A stretch of DNA of 64,000 nucleotides. Origin: Microbacterium ureisolvens. GTDB taxonomy: Bacteria > Actinomycetota > Actinomycetes > Actinomycetales > Microbacteriaceae. A model generated the notes under the pieces. It did no database searches, was not told the origin of the DNA, and saw only the letters and a program-made list of their open reading frames with translations. Both the position numbers and the translations under genes were made by a program. The stretch lies in the NCBI RefSeq assembly GCF_015278315.1, contig NZ_JADIJE010000007.1, positions 1 through 64,000 on the forward strand. Reading direction: 5' to 3'. Of the stretch, positions 18,707 to 27,937 are shown piece by piece. How positions within the stretch are numbered: the first letter of the stretch is position 1; each line of letters starts with the position of its first letter.

Positions 18707-19296
18707 CCCGTCTTCTGATCGTCGGCCCGCAGGGCTCGGGCAAGGGCACCCAGGGCATCCGCATCGCCCACGCGTTCGGCGTCCCCGCCGTCTCGACGGG
18801 CGACGTGTTCCGCGGCGCCGTCGCGGACGGCTCGGAACTCGGCCAGCAGGTCAAGGCCATCATCGAGGCCGGCGACCTCGTCTCGGACGAGCTCACCAGC
18901 GCGGTCGTGCGCGACCGCCTGTCGCAGCAGGACGCCGCCGGCGGCTTCCTCCTGGACGGGTACCCGCGCAACGTCGCCCAGGTCATGCACCTCGACGAGT
19001 TCCTCGAGGGCCGCGACGAGGAGCTCGACGCCGTGATCGAGCTCGTCGTGCCGCGCGACGAGAGCATCGCGCGCATCGCACGCCGCGCCGCCGAGCAGGG
19101 CCGCAGCGACGACACCGAAGAGGGCATCGCCAACCGCCTGGCGATCTACGAGCGCGAGACGGCGCCGATCCTCGAGGTGTACCGCACGCGCGACATCGTC
19201 GACCGCATCGACGGCGTCGGCTCGCTCGACGAGATCACCGACCGCATCATCGCGGCGCTCGAGGCCCGGGGCCTCGGTCGTACCGCTGCGGCCTGA
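18703..19296 (+). CDS. adk: Adenylate kinase (short form)
   Basis: 197 residues. It interconverts ATP + AMP and 2 ADP. The P-loop is GPQGSGKGTQ (residues 7-16), the AMP-binding region contains STGDVFRG, and DGYPRN is the NMP signature. The LID is short (RRAAEQGRSDDTEEGIANRL) and lacks the zinc-binding cysteines of long-form enzymes, as in other actinobacteria. ATG 18703 overlaps the secY stop; map follows after 4 nt. Confidence 0.95.
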   Translation: MTRLLIVGPQGSGKGTQGIRIAHAFGVPAVSTGDVFRGAVADGSELGQQVKAIIEAGDLVSDELTSAVVRDRLSQQDAAGGFLLDGYPRNVAQVMHLDEFLEGRDEELDAVIELVVPRDESIARIARRAAEQGRSDDTEEGIANRLAIYERETAPILEVYRTRDIVDRIDGVGSLDEITDRIIAALEARGLGRTAAA

Positions 19297-19300
19297 TCCC

Positions 19301-20143
19301 GTGTCGCTCCGCCGTTCGATCTACAAGTCGCCCGCCCAGCTGCGGGCGATGGTCGAGCCGGGCCTCATCACCGCCGCGGCGCTCGACGCCGCCCGCAGCC
19401 TGATCGCGCCCGGCGTGACGACGGGTGACCTCGATGCCGCGGCATCCGCCCTCATCACCTCCCGCGGAGCGAAGTCGAACTTCCAGATGGTGCGCGGCTA
19501 CCGCCACACGATCTGCGCGTCGGTGAACGAGGAGGTCGTTCACGGCATCCCGGGTGACCGCGTGCTCGGCGCCGGCGACATCGTCTCGGTCGACGCGGGC
19601 GCGGAGTTCAAGGGCTGGAACGGCGACTCGGCGTTCACGTTCGTCCTGCCCGACCAGTCGCGCCCCGAGGTGGTCGCGGCGCGGCAGCACCTGTCGGACG
19701 TGACCGAGGGGTCGCTGTGGGCAGGCATCGCCGCGCTCGCGTCGGCGAAGCACATCGGCGAGGTCGGCACGGCGATCCAGTCCTACATCGAGGCGAACTC
19801 ACCCGATTCCGGCACCTACGGCATCCTCCGGGAGTACGTCGGCCACGGCATCGGCCGCAAGATGCACGAGTCGCCCTCCGTCTTCAACTACCGCGTCGCC
19901 GACCCGGGCCCCGAGGTCCGCCCGGGGCTCGTGCTCGCGATCGAGCCGATGGTGGTCATCGGCGACCAGGCCACGTTCGTCGAGGACGACGGGTGGACGG
20001 TCTCCACAGTCGACGGCACCGCAGGCTCCCACTGGGAGCACAGCGTGGCCGTGCACGAGGACGGAATCTGGGTGCTCACGGCACCCGACGGCGGTGCCGC
20101 GGGCCTTGCGCCCTTCGGCGTGACACCGCGCGAGATCGCCTAG
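19301..20143 (+). CDS. map: Type I methionine aminopeptidase
   Basis: 280 residues. It removes the initiator methionine co-translationally using a dinuclear metal site. Metal-ligand blocks are visible: the aspartates in SVDAGAEFKGWNGDSA, the His in YVGHGIGRKMHE, and glutamates in LAIEPMVVIG and SHWEHSVAV. The substrate-pocket His occurs in NEEVVHGIPG. GTG 19301 is the start, 4 nt after adk, so secY-adk-map is one operon; a DsbA-like gene follows after 9 nt. Confidence 0.94.
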   Translation: MSLRRSIYKSPAQLRAMVEPGLITAAALDAARSLIAPGVTTGDLDAAASALITSRGAKSNFQMVRGYRHTICASVNEEVVHGIPGDRVLGAGDIVSVDAGAEFKGWNGDSAFTFVLPDQSRPEVVAARQHLSDVTEGSLWAGIAALASAKHIGEVGTAIQSYIEANSPDSGTYGILREYVGHGIGRKMHESPSVFNYRVADPGPEVRPGLVLAIEPMVVIGDQATFVEDDGWTVSTVDGTAGSHWEHSVAVHEDGIWVLTAPDGGAAGLAPFGVTPREIA

Positions 20144-20152
20144 GAGGCTCAC

Positions 20153-20851
20153 ATGGCTCAGGCCGCACGCAAGACGAACTGGTTCGCGATCTGGGTGACG
20201 GCGGGTGTCGTGGTGGCGCTCGTGCTCGTCGCAGTGCTCGTGGTGACGCTCAACAACGCGGCCACGCCCAAGCCGCTGCCGACCGAGGTGAACACGCCGT
20301 CCGCGTCGAACATCGACGGCGAGACCGGGGCCATCCTCGTCGGCGACGGCGAAGACCGCCTGGACACCTACATCGACTTCATGTGCCCGATCTGCAACCA
20401 GTTCGAGCAGGTCTACGGCGCCGAGATCGAGGGCATGGTGGACGACGGCAGCATCACCCTCGGCATCCACCCGATCTCGATCCTGGACGGCCAGTCCAAC
20501 GGCACGCAGTTCTCGACGCGGTCGGCCAACGCCGCCTACTGCGTAGCGGTCGAGGACGCCGACGCGTCGCTGCCGTTCCTGCAGGCCATGTTCGAGAACC
20601 AGCCGGCGGAGGGATCGTCGGGTCTGACGAACAACGAGATCCTCGACATCGCCTCCGGCGTCGGCGTCAGCGGCATCGACTCGTGCGTCAACGACGGCAC
20701 CTATGCCGGGTACGTGACCGCGATGACCGCGGAGACCCCGCTCCAGCCCGGCGCGTCGGGCATCGGCACGCCCACCATCGCCGTCAACGGCGAGGTCATC
20801 GCGAACTCGCAGCTGCCCGAGGCCGGCCAGCTCGCCACGCTCTTCCAGTGA
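20153..20851 (+). CDS. Membrane-anchored DsbA-like thioredoxin-fold protein
   Basis: 232 residues. A single N-terminal transmembrane helix (about residues 10-36) is followed by an extracytoplasmic DsbA-like domain with the redox motif CPIC in DFMCPICNQFEQVYG and the cis-Pro region GIGTPTIAVNG. It probably forms or isomerises disulfides in exported proteins; a second Cys pair (AYCVAV and DSCVND) may form a structural disulfide. Last gene of the secY-adk-map unit, closed by a perfect 21-bp hairpin. The specific substrate is unknown. Confidence 0.85.
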   Translation: MAQAARKTNWFAIWVTAGVVVALVLVAVLVVTLNNAATPKPLPTEVNTPSASNIDGETGAILVGDGEDRLDTYIDFMCPICNQFEQVYGAEIEGMVDDGSITLGIHPISILDGQSNGTQFSTRSANAAYCVAVEDADASLPFLQAMFENQPAEGSSGLTNNEILDIASGVGVSGIDSCVNDGTYAGYVTAMTAETPLQPGASGIGTPTIAVNGEVIANSQLPEAGQLATLFQ

Positions 20852-20855
20852 GCGT

Positions 20856-20898
20856 CGGGAGGGACGGATGCCGCGGCCCGCGGCATCCGTCCCTCCCG
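20856..20898 (+). terminator. Perfect 21-bp hairpin terminator after the DsbA-like gene
   Basis: Positions 20856-20876 pair without mismatch with 20878-20898 around a single central base. The stem contains GACGGATGCCGCGG and CCGCGGCATCCGTC, i.e. the GGATGCC/GGCATCC word. Confidence 0.85.
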
Positions 20899-20953
20899 GC
20901 GTCCGCGCGTGGCCCGTGTTCCTGAATGCGAGCCGTGACCCGGCGGCGGCCAT

Positions 20954-20982
20954 TTGCCGAGGCATCCACTATCACGTATGCT
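20954..20982 (+). promoter_or_regulatory. Promoter of the infA-rpmJ-rpsM operon
   Basis: TTGCCG (20954-20959), a 17-bp spacer and TATGCT (20977-20982) lie 93 nt before infA. The -35 is identical to that of the str promoter. Confidence 0.75.
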
Positions 20983-21075
20983 TGATCTTTGGTGCGTTGC
21001 GCCTTCATTGGCGTGTCGTAGCACCGAATCCCATCCACCGCAGATCGACCGGTCTGCACAAGTGTTAGCGAGCGT

Positions 21076-21297
21076 ATGGCGAAGAAAGACGGTGTCATCG
21101 AGATCGAGGGCGTCGTGTCCGAAGCGCTGCCCAACGCGATGTTCCGCGTTGAGCTCAGCAACGGCCACAAGGTCCTCGCGACGATCTCCGGCAAGATGCG
21201 GCAGAACTACATCCGCATCATTCCCGAGGACCGTGTCGTCGTGGAGCTGTCGCCCTACGACCTCACCCGCGGGCGCATCGTCTACCGCTACCGCTAG
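21076..21297 (+). CDS. infA: Translation initiation factor IF-1
   Basis: 73 residues, canonical length. IF-1 occupies the A site during initiation. [20 protein letters not shown] and [20 protein letters not shown] cover its S1-like OB fold. First gene downstream of the TTGCCG/TATGCT promoter; rpmJ follows after 64 nt. Confidence 0.96.
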   Translation: MAKKDGVIEIEGVVSEALPNAMFRVELSNGHKVLATISGKMRQNYIRIIPEDRVVVELSPYDLTRGRIVYRYR

Positions 21298-21361
21298 GCC
21301 GGTCGAGAAGTAACACCCCACGCTCCGGCGTGCCCGGTGAAGACAGCGAACAGGAAAGAAC

Positions 21362-21478
21362 ATGAAGGTCAACCCCTCCGTCAAGCCCATCTGCGACCAC
21401 TGCAAGGTCATCCGTCGCCACGGTCGCGTCATGGTGATCTGCAAGTCGAACCCGCGTCACAAGCAGCGCCAGGGCTGA
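21362..21478 (+). CDS. rpmJ: 50S ribosomal protein L36
   Basis: Only 38 residues, starting [20 protein letters not shown]. This is the zinc-binding form: ligands C11, C14, C27 and H32 are all present. The start is preceded by GGAAAG. A hairpin at 21488-21514 lies directly downstream, partly separating it from rpsM. Confidence 0.95.
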   Translation: MKVNPSVKPICDHCKVIRRHGRVMVICKSNPRHKQRQG

Positions 21479-21487
21479 TCAGGCTTA

Positions 21488-21514
21488 CCGGATGCCTCGG
21501 GTCGAGGCATCCGG
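21488..21514 (+). terminator. Hairpin after rpmJ
   Basis: A perfect 12-bp stem, CCGGATGCCTCG with CGAGGCATCCGG, and a 3-nt loop, again built on the GGATGCC/GGCATCC word. It may attenuate transcription into rpsM. Confidence 0.65.
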
Positions 21515-21563
21515 ATCCCACAACTGAATACGACACTCGGCAGCGTCAGAACCCGCCCACGAC

Positions 21564-21580
21564 CCCTCGACAAGCTCGGG
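21564..21580. repeat. Dispersed 17-bp repeat, copy 2
   Basis: CCCTCGACAAGCTCGGG, identical to 7576-7592, about 90 nt upstream of rpsM. Confidence 0.7.
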
Positions 21581-21667
21581 ACCGGTCGCCACAGCGGGGG
21601 ACACCTCGGGCTGGAGGCCCGGGCACCGATGCTGCTCCACACCTCCACCTACTCCCAGGAGAACCGC

Positions 21668-22042
21668 ATGGCACGTCTTGCCGGCGTTGACATCCCGCGC
21701 GACAAGCGCGTGGTGATCGCCCTCACGTACATCTACGGCGTCGGCCGTACCCGCTCGAACGAGATCCTCACCGCGACGGAGATCGACGAGAACATCCGCG
21801 TCAAGGACCTCAGCGACGACCAGCTCATCGCCCTCCGCGACTACATCGAAGGCAACTACAAGGTCGAGGGTGATCTCCGCCGCGAGGTCGCCGCCGACAT
21901 CCGCCGCAAGGTCGAGATCGGCTCCTACGAGGGCCTGCGCCACCGCCGCGGCCTCCCCGTGCGCGGTCAGCGCACCAAGACGAACGCGCGCACCCGCAAG
22001 GGCCCGAAGCGCACCGTCGCCGGCAAGAAGAAGGCGCGCTAA
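21668..22042 (+). CDS. rpsM: 30S ribosomal protein S13
   Basis: 124 residues. S13 contacts P-site tRNA and forms an intersubunit bridge. [35 protein letters not shown] and [20 protein letters not shown] are diagnostic. ATG 21668 is preceded by AGGAGAA; the longer frame from 21629 adds residues foreign to the family. Confidence 0.97.
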   Translation: MARLAGVDIPRDKRVVIALTYIYGVGRTRSNEILTATEIDENIRVKDLSDDQLIALRDYIEGNYKVEGDLRREVAADIRRKVEIGSYEGLRHRRGLPVRGQRTKTNARTRKGPKRTVAGKKKAR

Positions 22043-22075
22043 GGCGCGGCCCCCAGGATTTAGGGAGAACGCAAC

Positions 22076-22474
22076 ATGGCACAGGCCAAGTCCGCCGCGC
22101 GCAAGCCGCGCCGCAAGGAGAAGAAGAACATCGCGCTGGGCCAGGCCCACATCAAGTCGACGTTCAACAACACGATCGTCTCGATCACCGACCCGTCGGG
22201 CGCTGTCATCAGCTGGGCGTCGTCGGGTGGCGTGGGCTTCAAGGGCTCGCGCAAGTCGACGCCGTACGCCGCCGGCATGGCCGCGGAGTCCGCTGCCCGC
22301 CAGGCGCAGGAGCACGGCGTCAAGAAGGTCGACGTCTTCGTGAAGGGTCCGGGCTCGGGTCGCGAGACCGCGATCCGCTCGCTGACGGCCGCCGGCCTCG
22401 AGGTCGGCTCGATCCAGGACGTGACGCCGCAGGCCCACAACGGCTGCCGTCCCCCCAAGCGCCGCCGCGTCTGA
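22076..22474 (+). CDS. rpsK: 30S ribosomal protein S11
   Basis: 132 residues. S11 is on the 30S platform. [20 protein letters not shown] and [18 protein letters not shown] are the family signatures. In many bacteria rpsD lies between rpsK and rpoA; here two hairpins and 148 nt separate them and no S4 gene is present. Confidence 0.97.
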   Translation: MAQAKSAARKPRRKEKKNIALGQAHIKSTFNNTIVSITDPSGAVISWASSGGVGFKGSRKSTPYAAGMAAESAARQAQEHGVKKVDVFVKGPGSGRETAIRSLTAAGLEVGSIQDVTPQAHNGCRPPKRRRV

Positions 22475-22482
22475 CATCTCGG

Positions 22483-22513
22483 AGCCGGGGCACCCGTCGC
22501 GGGTGCCCCGGCT
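22483..22513 (+). terminator. Terminator hairpin after rpsK
   Basis: A 14-bp stem, AGCCGGGGCACCC with GGGTGCCCCGGCT plus a closing G-C pair and a 3-nt loop, 9 nt after the rpsK stop. Confidence 0.75.
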
Positions 22514-22526
22514 ACCGCACGCTTCA

Positions 22527-22552
22527 CGGATGCCTCGTTCCCGAGGCATCCG
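22527..22552 (+). terminator. Second hairpin upstream of rpoA
   Basis: CGGATGCCTCG pairs with CGAGGCATCCG around TTCC. Nearly the same stem as after rpmJ. Confidence 0.6.
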
Positions 22553-22622
22553 CCGAGTAAAACTCAACACCTCACCCACCGCACGTGTCATATAGCGGGC
22601 ACGTGATCGAAAGGAACACATA

Positions 22623-23612
22623 GTGCTCATCGCACAGCGTCCCTCCCTGACCGAGGAGAAGATCGGGGAGTTCCGCAGCCGGTTCATCATCGAGCCGCTG
22701 GAGCCCGGCTTCGGCTACACGATCGGCAACGCGCTGCGTCGCAGCCTCCTGTCGTCGATCCCCGGCGCGGCCGTGACGTCCATCCGCATCGACGGCGTCC
22801 TCCACGAGTTCAGCACCATTCCGGGTGTGAAGGAGGATGTCACCGAGATCATCCTCAACATCAAGCAGCTGGTGGTCTCCAGCGAGCGCGACGAGCCCAT
22901 CACCGCGTACCTGCGCAAGACCGGCTCCGGTGAGGTCACCGCCGCCGACATCTCGGCCCCGGCCGGTGTCGAGGTGCACAACCCCGAGCTCGTCATCGCG
23001 ACGCTCAACGACACCGCCAAGTTCGAGCTCGAGCTCACGATCGAGCGCGGCCGCGGCTACGTCTCGGCCACGCAGAACCGCAACGAGTACGCCGAGGCCG
23101 GCCAGATCCCGGTCGACTCGATCTACTCGCCGGTCCTCAAGGTCTCGTACCGCGTCGACGCGACGCGTGCCGGTGAGCGCACCGACTTCGACAAGCTCGT
23201 GCTGGACGTCGAGACCAAGCCCTCGATCGCCCCGCGCGACGCCGTCGCCTCCGCCGGTCGCACCCTGACCGAGCTCTTCGGCCTGGCCCGCGAGCTCAAC
23301 GTCGAGGCCGAGGGCATCGAGATCGGCCCCGCGCCGGTCGAGACGGTCCTCTCGAACGAGCTGTCGATGCCGATCGAGGACCTCGACCTGTCGGTGCGTT
23401 CGTACAACTGCCTCAAGCGCGAGGGCATCAACACCGTGTCGGAGCTCGTCGCCCTGTCGGAGACGCAGCTCATGAACATCCGCAACTTCGGTCAGAAGTC
23501 GGTCGACGAGGTGCGCGACAAGCTCGTCTCGCTCGGCCTGTCGCTGAAGGACTCGGTCCCCGGGTTCGACGGTGCGCACTTCTACGGCGGCTACGACGAC
23601 GAGACCGTCTGA
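22623..23612 (+). CDS. rpoA: DNA-directed RNA polymerase alpha subunit
   Basis: 329 residues. The N-terminal domain dimerises and nucleates polymerase assembly ([20 protein letters not shown]); the C-terminal domain (about residues 250-310: [37 protein letters not shown]) contacts UP elements and activators. Start GTG 22623 follows GAAAGGAA. It sits between two hairpins and rplQ, which begins 42 nt later. Confidence 0.97.
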   Translation: MLIAQRPSLTEEKIGEFRSRFIIEPLEPGFGYTIGNALRRSLLSSIPGAAVTSIRIDGVLHEFSTIPGVKEDVTEIILNIKQLVVSSERDEPITAYLRKTGSGEVTAADISAPAGVEVHNPELVIATLNDTAKFELELTIERGRGYVSATQNRNEYAEAGQIPVDSIYSPVLKVSYRVDATRAGERTDFDKLVLDVETKPSIAPRDAVASAGRTLTELFGLARELNVEAEGIEIGPAPVETVLSNELSMPIEDLDLSVRSYNCLKREGINTVSELVALSETQLMNIRNFGQKSVDEVRDKLVSLGLSLKDSVPGFDGAHFYGGYDDETV

Positions 23613-23654
23613 GCCGTCTCCCCCCGACCGAATTTCATCCTGGAGTAACTGAGA

Positions 23655-24230
23655 ATGCCCAAGCCCACCAAGGGTCCCCGCCTCGGAGGCGGCCCCGCAC
23701 ACGAGCGTCTGCTGCTTGCGAACCTGGCCGCCGCGCTGTTCACCCACAAGTCGATCAAGACGACCGAGACCAAGGCCAAGCGCCTGCGTCCGCTCGCCGA
23801 GCGCCTCATCACGTTCGCGAAGCGCGGCGACCTGCACGCGCGTCGTCGCGTGCTCTCGGTCATCGGTGACAAGGAAGTCGTGCACGTCCTGTTCACCGAG
23901 ATCGCTCCGCTGGTCGCGGACCGTGACGGCGGCTACACCCGCATCACCAAGGTCGGCAACCGCAAGGGCGACAACGCCCCCATGGCCGTCATCGAGCTCG
24001 TCCTCGAGCCCGTGACGAAGAAGCCGTCGGCCAAGAAGTCCGCCGCTGCCGCCGCTCCGGCCGCCGCCGAGGCTCCGGCTGAGGAGGCTCCCGCCGACGA
24101 GACCGCCGCCGACGAGACCCCGGCCGCCGACGAGGCCGCCGAGGCCGGCGCCGAGTCGCAGGAGGAGGGCGCTGCCGCCGAGGCCGCCGCCGAGGAGGCC
24201 GTCGAGGCCCCCGCGGAGAAGTCCGAGTAA
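23655..24230 (+). CDS. rplQ: 50S ribosomal protein L17 with acidic C-terminal extension
   Basis: 191 residues against about 120-130 usually. The core spans residues 1-122 ([60 protein letters not shown]). Residues 125-191 are almost entirely A, E, P, D and T, strongly acidic and probably disordered. L17 is near the tunnel exit. Ends the alpha operon at a strong terminator. Confidence 0.95.
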   Translation: MPKPTKGPRLGGGPAHERLLLANLAAALFTHKSIKTTETKAKRLRPLAERLITFAKRGDLHARRRVLSVIGDKEVVHVLFTEIAPLVADRDGGYTRITKVGNRKGDNAPMAVIELVLEPVTKKPSAKKSAAAAAPAAAEAPAEEAPADETAADETPAADEAAEAGAESQEEGAAAEAAAEEAVEAPAEKSE

Positions 24231-24269
24231 TCGGACCCGCCGGGCGTCGCCGCCCGGCACCCTTGCACC

Positions 24270-24304
24270 GCGAGACCCGTCACCCACTGGGTGGCGGGTC
24301 TCGC
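24270..24304. terminator. Terminator after rplQ, before the convergent acyltransferase
   Basis: A 16-bp stem with one wobble, from GCGAGACCCG (24270-24279) to CGGGTCTCGC (24295-24304), with a 3-nt loop. The neighbouring genes converge, so it could serve both strands. Confidence 0.8.
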
Positions 24305-24370
24305 TGCGTCTGCGGGCGACTTCGTGCGCACGCCGGCGCCGCTGGCCCCCGAGGGGGTGCGGAGCGGGTC

Positions 24371-26278
24371 TCAGCCGTCGGTCAGGTCGGCCTCGAAGAT
24401 CTCCGCGAGGCGGCCGGCGATGTCGGCGGCGTAGGCCCTGCGTTCCTCGGCGAGGTCGTCGACGGCCGTGGCGACGGCGTCGGCGAAGATGCGGCCGCCC
24501 GCCGACCCGGGGTGGATGCGGTCGTCGGCGAGCAGGTCCTCGTGCGGCGCGATGGCGCCCGACCAGTCCGCCACGGCGACGTTGCGGCGCGCATCGGCGA
24601 AGGCGGCCAGCTCGGCGTTGACGCCCGGGATCCAGTCCCGCGGTGCGTAGGCGTTCACGAGCACGAGCCCGCGATCGGAGCCCACGGCATCGGCGAGCTC
24701 CTCGAGCGCCGCATGGTCCACCGGCCCGTTGGTGCCGAGGGCCACGACGACGTACGGGCGGAGTCGCCCGCCGTCGGCGAGGTCCTCCACGATCCCGGGC
24801 CCCGCCCACATCGAGCGCGACACCTCGGCGTCGACCTCGACGCCGGGCAGCCGCTCCATGAGGCCGCCGGCGGACGCCAGCATGACGGAGTCGCCGACTG
24901 CGCTGATCTGGTCGCCCGTGACCTGCGCGGGGCCTGGGGCGGCGGCATCCGTCTCCGCGCCGGGTGTCGGCGCGATCGGCGCGGGGTTCTCGCGGAGGGC
25001 CTGGGCGAGAGCGCGGCGGCCCGCCTCGACGGCGGCCTCGGCGCTGGTCACGTCGGGCGAGACCGCGATGGCCGCGCCGGCGCCGGTGAGCACGAGCGCA
25101 CCTGCCAGCGCGGCACCGAGTGCGCGCAGGCGGGCGGTGGGTCCGCCGCGGAGCCTTCTGACCGCGGCGCGGAAAGACGCCCGGAAGCCGAGCCGGCGCA
25201 CGGGCGTCTCGACGAAGCGGTACGAGAGGGCGGATGCCGCAGCCGTCGCCGCGAGCACGCCGAGGCCGATCCACATCGGCGTCGAGGCGATGGCGGCGTC
25301 CGGCGAGAAGGCGGCGGCCGCCAGTACGAGCAGCGGCCAGTGCCAGAGATAGATGCCGTAGGACCGGTCGCCGATCCAGCGCATCGGACGCACGTCGAGT
25401 GCGGGACCGAACCACGAGCCCGGCCACACGCCCGCCACGATCGCGACCGCGCTGAGAAGGCTCGCCGCGAGCAGGCTCCCCGGGAAGGTCGCCGTGGTGT
25501 CGGCTGCCGGCACGGTCGCGAGTCCGACGAGCGCCACCAGCGCCATCACGCCCGCGCCGCCGGTGAGGTGACGGGCGAGGGGTGACGCGGTCCACCGCGG
25601 GGCCTCCGCGGTGAACAGCGGCGTCAGCAGGAACGCGAGTCCCACGCCGAGCAGCAGACCGAACGCGTGCGTGTCGGTGCCGAAGTACGCGCGCGTGACG
25701 TCGCCGCCGCCCGCCACGACGAGCCCCATCCAGACTGCTGAGGCCGCGGCGAGCCCGAAGGCCGCTGCCGTCCGCGCCCACCGCCACGGCAGCAGCAGGA
25801 ACAGCGGGAAGACGAGCGGCCACAGCAGGTAGAACTGCTCCTCCACCGCGAGCGACCAGAAGTTGCGGAAGAGCTCCGGCGCGGCGGCAGCGAAGTATCC
25901 GCCGCCGCCCGCGACCGACACCCAGTTGTAGCTGAACGTGGCGGCTCCGAGCACCTGCGCGTCGAGGTCGACCAGCACATCGCCGCCGACGATCAGCGCG
26001 AGGGCGGAGCACACCGCGACGACCAGGGCCAGCGCGGGCAGCAGCCGTCGCGCGCGCCGCTGCCAGAACGCGCCGAGCGCTACGCGCCCCCGCGCGGCGT
26101 GCTCGCGCAGCAGGAGGCTCGTGATCAGGAACCCGCTGATGACGAAGAAGACGTCGACGCCCACGAACCCGCCCGGCAGCACCGGGAACAGGTGGTACAC
26201 CACGACGAGCACCACCGCGAGCGCGCGCATGCCGTCGAGCCCGGCGAAGCGGGCGGGCGAGGGCGCAGTCGACGTCAT
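24371..26278 (-). CDS. Acyltransferase 3 family protein with C-terminal SGNH domain
   Basis: 635 residues. The N-terminal part is an OafA-type integral-membrane acyltransferase domain of about ten helices, recognised by GLDGMRALAVVLVVVYHLFP, GGFVGVDVFFVISGFLIT and FWSLAVEEQFYLLWP. After about residue 430 comes an extracytoplasmic SGNH-hydrolase-like domain with GDSVMLAS (nucleophile Ser) and DRIHPGSAGGRIFAD (Asp/His). Such proteins O-acetylate cell-surface glycans. The start ATG 26278 matches the family N-terminus; the open frame further upstream crosses the truA promoter and is not coding. Confidence 0.9.
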   Translation of the reverse strand: MTSTAPSPARFAGLDGMRALAVVLVVVYHLFPVLPGGFVGVDVFFVISGFLITSLLLREHAARGRVALGAFWQRRARRLLPALALVVAVCSALALIVGGDVLVDLDAQVLGAATFSYNWVSVAGGGGYFAAAAPELFRNFWSLAVEEQFYLLWPLVFPLFLLLPWRWARTAAAFGLAAASAVWMGLVVAGGGDVTRAYFGTDTHAFGLLLGVGLAFLLTPLFTAEAPRWTASPLARHLTGGAGVMALVALVGLATVPAADTTATFPGSLLAASLLSAVAIVAGVWPGSWFGPALDVRPMRWIGDRSYGIYLWHWPLLVLAAAAFSPDAAIASTPMWIGLGVLAATAAASALSYRFVETPVRRLGFRASFRAAVRRLRGGPTARLRALGAALAGALVLTGAGAAIAVSPDVTSAEAAVEAGRRALAQALRENPAPIAPTPGAETDAAAPGPAQVTGDQISAVGDSVMLASAGGLMERLPGVEVDAEVSRSMWAGPGIVEDLADGGRLRPYVVVALGTNGPVDHAALEELADAVGSDRGLVLVNAYAPRDWIPGVNAELAAFADARRNVAVADWSGAIAPHEDLLADDRIHPGSAGGRIFADAVATAVDDLAEERRAYAADIAGRLAEIFEADLTDG

Positions 26279-26415
26279 GGGTTTCCGCGGACGGGGGAGG
26301 TGGGGAAACGGCAATTGTACGCGGCCACGGCTGGGCGTCCCACGGTCGCGGGCGCAGGTCGGGGCGGCCGACGGGGCAGGCGGGGCAACCACCGGGTCGC
26401 CGTCACCCGCCTCGG

Positions 26416-26421
26416 TAGGCT
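26416..26421 (+). promoter_or_regulatory. -10 box of truA, leaderless configuration
   Basis: TAGGCT ends 7 nt before the GTG start of truA, which places transcription start on or next to the start codon. No Shine-Dalgarno sequence is present. Confidence 0.6.
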
Positions 26422-26428
26422 GGGTCCC

Positions 26429-27289
26429 GTGCGGATCCGCCTCGACATCGCCTACGACGGCACGCATTTCCGCGGATGGGCGCGTCAGCCCGGGCTGCGC
26501 ACCGTGCAGGAGACCCTCGAGTCGTCGCTGGCCCGGGTCGTGGGCGGCGATCCGAGACTGGTCGTCGCCGGACGCACCGACGCGGGCGTCCACGCGACCG
26601 GCCAGGTGGCGCACGTCGACCTCGACGAGGCGCAGCAGCAGCGCATGCTCGCGCGGCACGCGCGACCGTCGGCCGGCCCGCAGACGACCGAGGATCGCGC
26701 CGCCGCGCTCGCCGCGCGCATGACCGGCGTGGTCGGCGCCTACTCCGACGTCGCCGTCCACGGGTCCCGGCTCGCGGCCCAGGGCTTCGACGCGCGGTTC
26801 TCGGCGGTGTGGCGGCGGTACGAGTACCGGATCGGCGACACCGAGACCGGCTACGACCCGCTGGAGCGGCACCGCACCACGTCGGTGCGGGCATCCCTCG
26901 ATGCGAAGGCGATGGATGCCGCGGCCCGCGCGCTCGTCGGCCTCCATGACTTCGCGGCCTACTGCAAGCCGCGTGAAGAGGCGACGACCATCCGCACCCT
27001 CCTCGAGTTCGACTGGCACAGAGACGACGCCGGCGTGCTCGTCGCCAATGTCAAGGCCGATGCCTTCTGCCACAGCATGGTGCGCGCGCTGGTGGGTGCG
27101 TGCGTCGCGGTCGGGGAGGGGCGGCTCGATATCGACGACGTCGTCGACATCCGGGACGCGCGGGAGCGCGTGCCCGAGGTCAAGGTGCTCGCGGCGCGCG
27201 GCCTCACGCTGACCGAGGTCGGCTACCCCGCCGACGAACTGCTGGCGCAGCGCGCCGAGCAGACGCGCGCGCGGCGCGACCGGGAATGA
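26429..27289 (+). CDS. truA: tRNA pseudouridine synthase A
   Basis: 286 residues. TruA converts uridines 38-40 of the tRNA anticodon arm to pseudouridine. RIRLDIAYDGTHFRGWARQP, the catalytic-Asp motif VVAGRTDAGVHATGQVAHVD (D in RTDAGVH), YEYRIGD and FCHSMVRALVGACVAVGEG are present. An insertion around residues 75-105 (ARHARPSAGPQTTEDRAAAL) lengthens the usual loop. GTG 26429 is the only start that gives the correct N-terminus, and the gene probably has a leaderless mRNA. Confidence 0.94.
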   Translation: MRIRLDIAYDGTHFRGWARQPGLRTVQETLESSLARVVGGDPRLVVAGRTDAGVHATGQVAHVDLDEAQQQRMLARHARPSAGPQTTEDRAAALAARMTGVVGAYSDVAVHGSRLAAQGFDARFSAVWRRYEYRIGDTETGYDPLERHRTTSVRASLDAKAMDAAARALVGLHDFAAYCKPREEATTIRTLLEFDWHRDDAGVLVANVKADAFCHSMVRALVGACVAVGEGRLDIDDVVDIRDARERVPEVKVLAARGLTLTEVGYPADELLAQRAEQTRARRDRE

Positions 27290-27343
27290 GGGCTCGTCGC
27301 TAGACTGACCGGACTGTCCGGCGCGAGCGATCTCGGGGGTCTC

Positions 27344-27937
27344 ATGCGCAGTTGGAGCCGGTTCACCATCGTCGTCGCGCTCGCAGTGCTGAGCGTCGGC
27401 GCGCTCGCCGCGTGCGGCCCCGCGCCGTGGGATCCCGCCGGGGGCGCCACCGCCACGCCGACCTCGACCGCGGTGCCGACTCCCGCGCCGAACGATCTCT
27501 CCAGCGGGTCGACCCAGCGCGAGCTCACCGCGGGTCCGGTCACCGCGACGATCGACTATTGGTCGACCCTCTCGATGGACCGATGGACGCCTGAGGCGAT
27601 CAAGCCGGTCAGCATCTCCCTGATCACCACCGTGCAGCCGGCCGACGGCCAGAAGGTGTACCTCCAGCGCGCAGCGATGACGGCCGTGCCGTCGTCGGCG
27701 GATGGTGCGCTGGACGCCTTGGAGCCGCAGGTCGACGCCTCGACCGTCAGCCCCGGCTACCTCGTGCTCGACCCGTACAGCTACTCGCAGACCTTCAACG
27801 TCGGTCCGGTGCCCGCCGAGGCGACGGCGGTGACGCTGCAGTTCAGCTACGACTTCCTCGTGCAGACGACCCCGACCTCGAGCGAGTACGCCAAGCAGAC
27901 CGCGACCGATACCGTCACAGTCGCTCTGACGGGCTGA
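27344..27937 (+). CDS. Putative lipoprotein of unknown function
   Basis: 197 residues. The signal peptide MRSWSRFTIVVALAVLSVGA ends in the lipobox LAAC, with the lipidated Cys at about residue 24, followed by a T/P/A-rich linker. The mature domain is beta-rich with no named family I recognise. A -10-like TAGACT lies at 27301-27306. Its 3' end overlaps the convergent gene on the other strand by 23 nt, which is rare for unrelated neighbours. Confidence 0.7.
   Translation: MRSWSRFTIVVALAVLSVGALAACGPAPWDPAGGATATPTSTAVPTPAPNDLSSGSTQRELTAGPVTATIDYWSTLSMDRWTPEAIKPVSISLITTVQPADGQKVYLQRAAMTAVPSSADGALDALEPQVDASTVSPGYLVLDPYSYSQTFNVGPVPAEATAVTLQFSYDFLVQTTPTSSEYAKQTATDTVTVALTG

Noticed and set aside
22572..26012. 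A 1146-codon minus-strand frame covering rpoA, rplQ and part of the acyltransferase
   Set aside because: It runs through two real genes on the opposite strand and is out of frame with the acyltransferase; no start signal and no domain.
26279..27073. N-terminal extension of the acyltransferase to 900 residues
   Set aside because: The extension is antisense to truA and crosses its promoter; the family N-terminus begins at ATG 26278.
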